Positions 61,694 through 64,000 of a stretch of DNA of 64,000 nt are shown in pieces. A program made the translations under genes and the position numbers. The stretch's first letter is position 1; every line of letters starts with the position of its first letter. The notes under the pieces were generated by a model. That model did not search any database. It had not been told where the DNA came from and worked only from the letters and a program-made list of their open reading frames with translations. Location: NCBI GenBank assembly GCA_029721435.1, contig CM056583.1, forward strand, positions 46,901,120 through 46,965,119, read 5' to 3'. The DNA is from Gymnothorax reevesii. Lineage: Eukaryota; Chordata; Actinopteri; Anguilliformes; Muraenidae.

Positions 61694-62405
61694 CTGTGGA
61701 GCACAGGGGAGTCACATTTACAAGCACAGCGCATCAGCAAGCACTCGCCTTAGCGCTAGCATGCAAGGCCCTACTCCAGTGCAAGAATGAAAGCACATTT
61801 AAATGAGACGGCCAGGAGCGCATTAACTCCATTACAATGAGAAAGGCCCTCCTCTGACGGCTTCCCAGCGGAGTGCGCAGAGCAGAGGCGAGAGCTTAAG
61901 TCTTGGCTTCATTATCCTGACCGGACTGCATTATTCTTCACGGGCACCTGAGGCGTAACAAAATAAAAAATCTGCGTTTCCGACCGACCGAGCGGCATAA
62001 AACACATCGACCCTAAAGTTTTTTAGACCAGTGTTGGAAAGTAAAATTAACAAAACCCTAATACAACCTATTCAAAGTTCTGCAGAATCTGGATTTTGCT
62101 TATATTATTTTTAGTATTATTTTTCTATTTCAGCAGTACCAAAAGCACAAAGTAATTGAAATAACACATAAAATGTACTGTCACAGCAATGGGCGGTGGG
62201 AATATGTTTTAGCTTAGTTTCTAATTCTGATGAAATAGAATTCCCTGTACGTAACACACTCCCTGTGCTTAACACACTCCCTGTACTTAACACACTCTCT
62301 GTGCTTAACACATTCCCTGTGCTTAACAGTACATGATATGATGGTGCCCATCAAGATCGGCAAAATCAGACAAATGTTACAGATCATCCCAAGAGCGAAT
62401 CATGA
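61694..62405. other. Intron upstream of w1, nothing recognised
   Basis: A short ~19-bp tandem motif (ACACACTCCCTGTGCTTA-like, ~5 copies) lies at 62250-62330. The rest is unrecognised. Confidence 0.6.
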
Positions 62406-62424
62406 CCTGCACATCATGATCATC

Positions 62425-63215
62425 CATCCAACGGCCCACTGTCACTGACAGATGCACATGACCATCCATCCAACAGCCCATTGACACTGACAGATGCACA
62501 TAACCATCTATCCAACAGCCCACTGACACTGACAGATGCACATGACCATCCATCCAACAGCCCACTGACACTGACAGATGCACATAACCATCTATCCAAC
62601 AGCCCACTGACACTGACAGATGCACATGACCATCTATCCAACAGCCCACTGACACTGACAGATGCACATGACCATCTATCCAACAGCCCACTGACACAGA
62701 CAGATGCACATGACCATCCATCTAACAGCCCACTGACACTGACAGATGCACATGACCATCCATCTAACAGCCCACTGACACTGACAGATGCACATGACCA
62801 TCCATCCAACAGCCCACTGACACTGATAGATGCACATGACCATCCATCAAACGGCCCACTAACACTGACAGATGCACATGACCATCCATCCAACAGCCCA
62901 CTGACACTGACAGATGCACATGACCATCCATCCAACAGCCCACTGACACTGACAGATGCACATGACCATCCATCAAACGGCCCACTGACACTGACAGATG
63001 CACATGACCATCCATCAAACGGCCCACTGACACTGACAGATGCACATGACCATCCATCAAACGGCCCACTGACACTGACAGATGCACATGACCATCCATC
63101 AAACGGCCCACTGACACTGACAGATGCACATGATCATCAATCAAACGGCTCACTGACACTGACAGACGCACATGATCATCAATCAAACGGCTCACTGACA
63201 CTGACAGCTCCATGG
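62425..63215. repeat. 42-bp minisatellite (~19 copies)
   Basis: The unit is CACTGACAGATGCACATGAC plus CATCCATCCAACAGCCCACTGA. Because 42 is a multiple of three, stop-free frames run across the array on both strands (14-residue periodic peptides up to 250 codons long). There are no splice sites, no family similarity and no start context, so I do not call a gene. It lies in the intron upstream of exon w1. Confidence 0.96.
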
Positions 63216-64000
63216 TCAGGACTTGCACTTTAACGGATTGGGAAAAATGATGGAAGTAGAGGAACTGCAGCCTTTCATTGCCAACCATTTTTCACGAAAA
63301 AATAGGCAAACAGTAACTAGCAAGCCAACTCTTTCTAGCAACCACCTTCATATGAAAATTGGGCAACACAGCTGCTTTTCACATTGCATTGCAAAATACA
63401 CTGAAACACCCAAAAATAACAGCACAGAGACGAGCAGCACACTGTCCTCCCCGTCCTGATCGGAAACCGCACTGCTCCCGATCGCTTTGCTAAATGGGAA
63501 GTGGGGTGTGAATTATTAACGAGGTTATTAACAAGGATGTACCGCCCTCACTACATAATTCCCCTCTGAGCGAACTGTTGTAGCGAAATGAAATTTTAAT
63601 GGTGAAACTATGTAATAATTGTTGCAGTATGTTTTCAAAGACAACGAGAATCTGAAAATGAGAGCAATTACCAACATGAACAAAGTCTTATCAGCTCAAA
63701 CCATCTGACGGCAACATTACAATAAATTTGTTTTTCCCCCAAATTAATCTGCCAAGGAACATCAAAGCAGTGTTTTGAAATCATATTTCACTATAGCAGA
63801 TTTCGCTTTTTAAAAGGAGAAGTGTTTGCAATGGCCTATGCGATTCATATAATCAAAAGCTAAATAAGGAGGCAGCACACAGATATTTTATTTTCAAGCG
63901 TTGCTGATTTTCGTTTCAGCCTTGAGGTGTACTGCATTGTGAAAGCTGTGTGGGAGCTGTAGACCAAGATGAATCCACACCAGCTTCTAGTGTTCTCCAC
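63216..64000. other. Intron, nothing recognised
   Basis: AT-rich sequence with no HERC1 N-terminal exon that I can recognise. The next upstream exon is probably beyond the window. Confidence 0.5.

Noticed and set aside
62425..63215. CRISPR-like regular array
   Set aside because: The units are contiguous, with no unique spacers between repeats. The sequence is an animal nuclear intron.
62481..63233. 250-codon plus-strand open frame
   Set aside because: It is a by-product of a 42-bp tandem repeat. There are no splice signals or family similarity, and the minus-strand frames are equally long.

Overview
The window is vertebrate nuclear DNA, most likely from a teleost or other ray-finned fish. 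Short GT-AG exons lie in long AT-rich introns filled with fish-type mobile DNA: Tc1-like transposons, palindromic MITEs, tRNA-derived SINEs, LINE 3' ends, minisatellites and (CA)n tracts. There is no bacterial or viral gene organisation.

One gene explains all the convincing coding sequence: HERC1, the giant HECT-family ubiquitin ligase. It lies on the minus strand, so it reads from about 61.7 kb down to 2.9 kb. I resolved 42 consecutive internal exons (numbered w1-w42 here in transcription order). Every junction phase closes, giving one open frame of about 2,556 codons. They cover the first RCC1-like domain (w1-w8), a long helical region (w9-w30), the SPRY domain (w31-w33), an acidic and serine-rich linker (w34-w38), a UBA-like segment (w39-w40) and an acidic stretch (w41-w42). 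The N-terminal ~350 residues lie beyond 64000. The WD40, second RCC1-like and HECT parts lie beyond position 1.

Everything else is intronic. From low to high coordinates the main content is: a decayed Tc1-like element (0.48-2.08 kb); further Tc1-type remnants (2.2, 6.2-7.9, 10.6-11.9, 20.4, 32.5-36.0 and 39.9-41.2 kb); a pogo-like element (12.8-13.9 kb); a ~0.7-kb fold-back element (15.7-16.4 kb); LINE reverse-transcriptase remnants (17.9-18.6, 33.8-35.2 and 49.8-50.3 kb); three copies of one ~460-bp SINE (28.0, 43.6 and 60.9 kb), two of them with visible target duplications; a TTAA-flanked MITE (39.0-39.6 kb); a three-level nested insertion (32.4-36.0 kb); and four tandem-repeat arrays (24.2, 53.3, 54.8 and 62.4 kb). 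I found no rRNA, functional tRNA, CRISPR array, operon or second protein-coding gene. I do not see an undescribed biological system. The most notable points are the two microexons, splice sites lying next to or inside simple repeats, and the nested transposon history.
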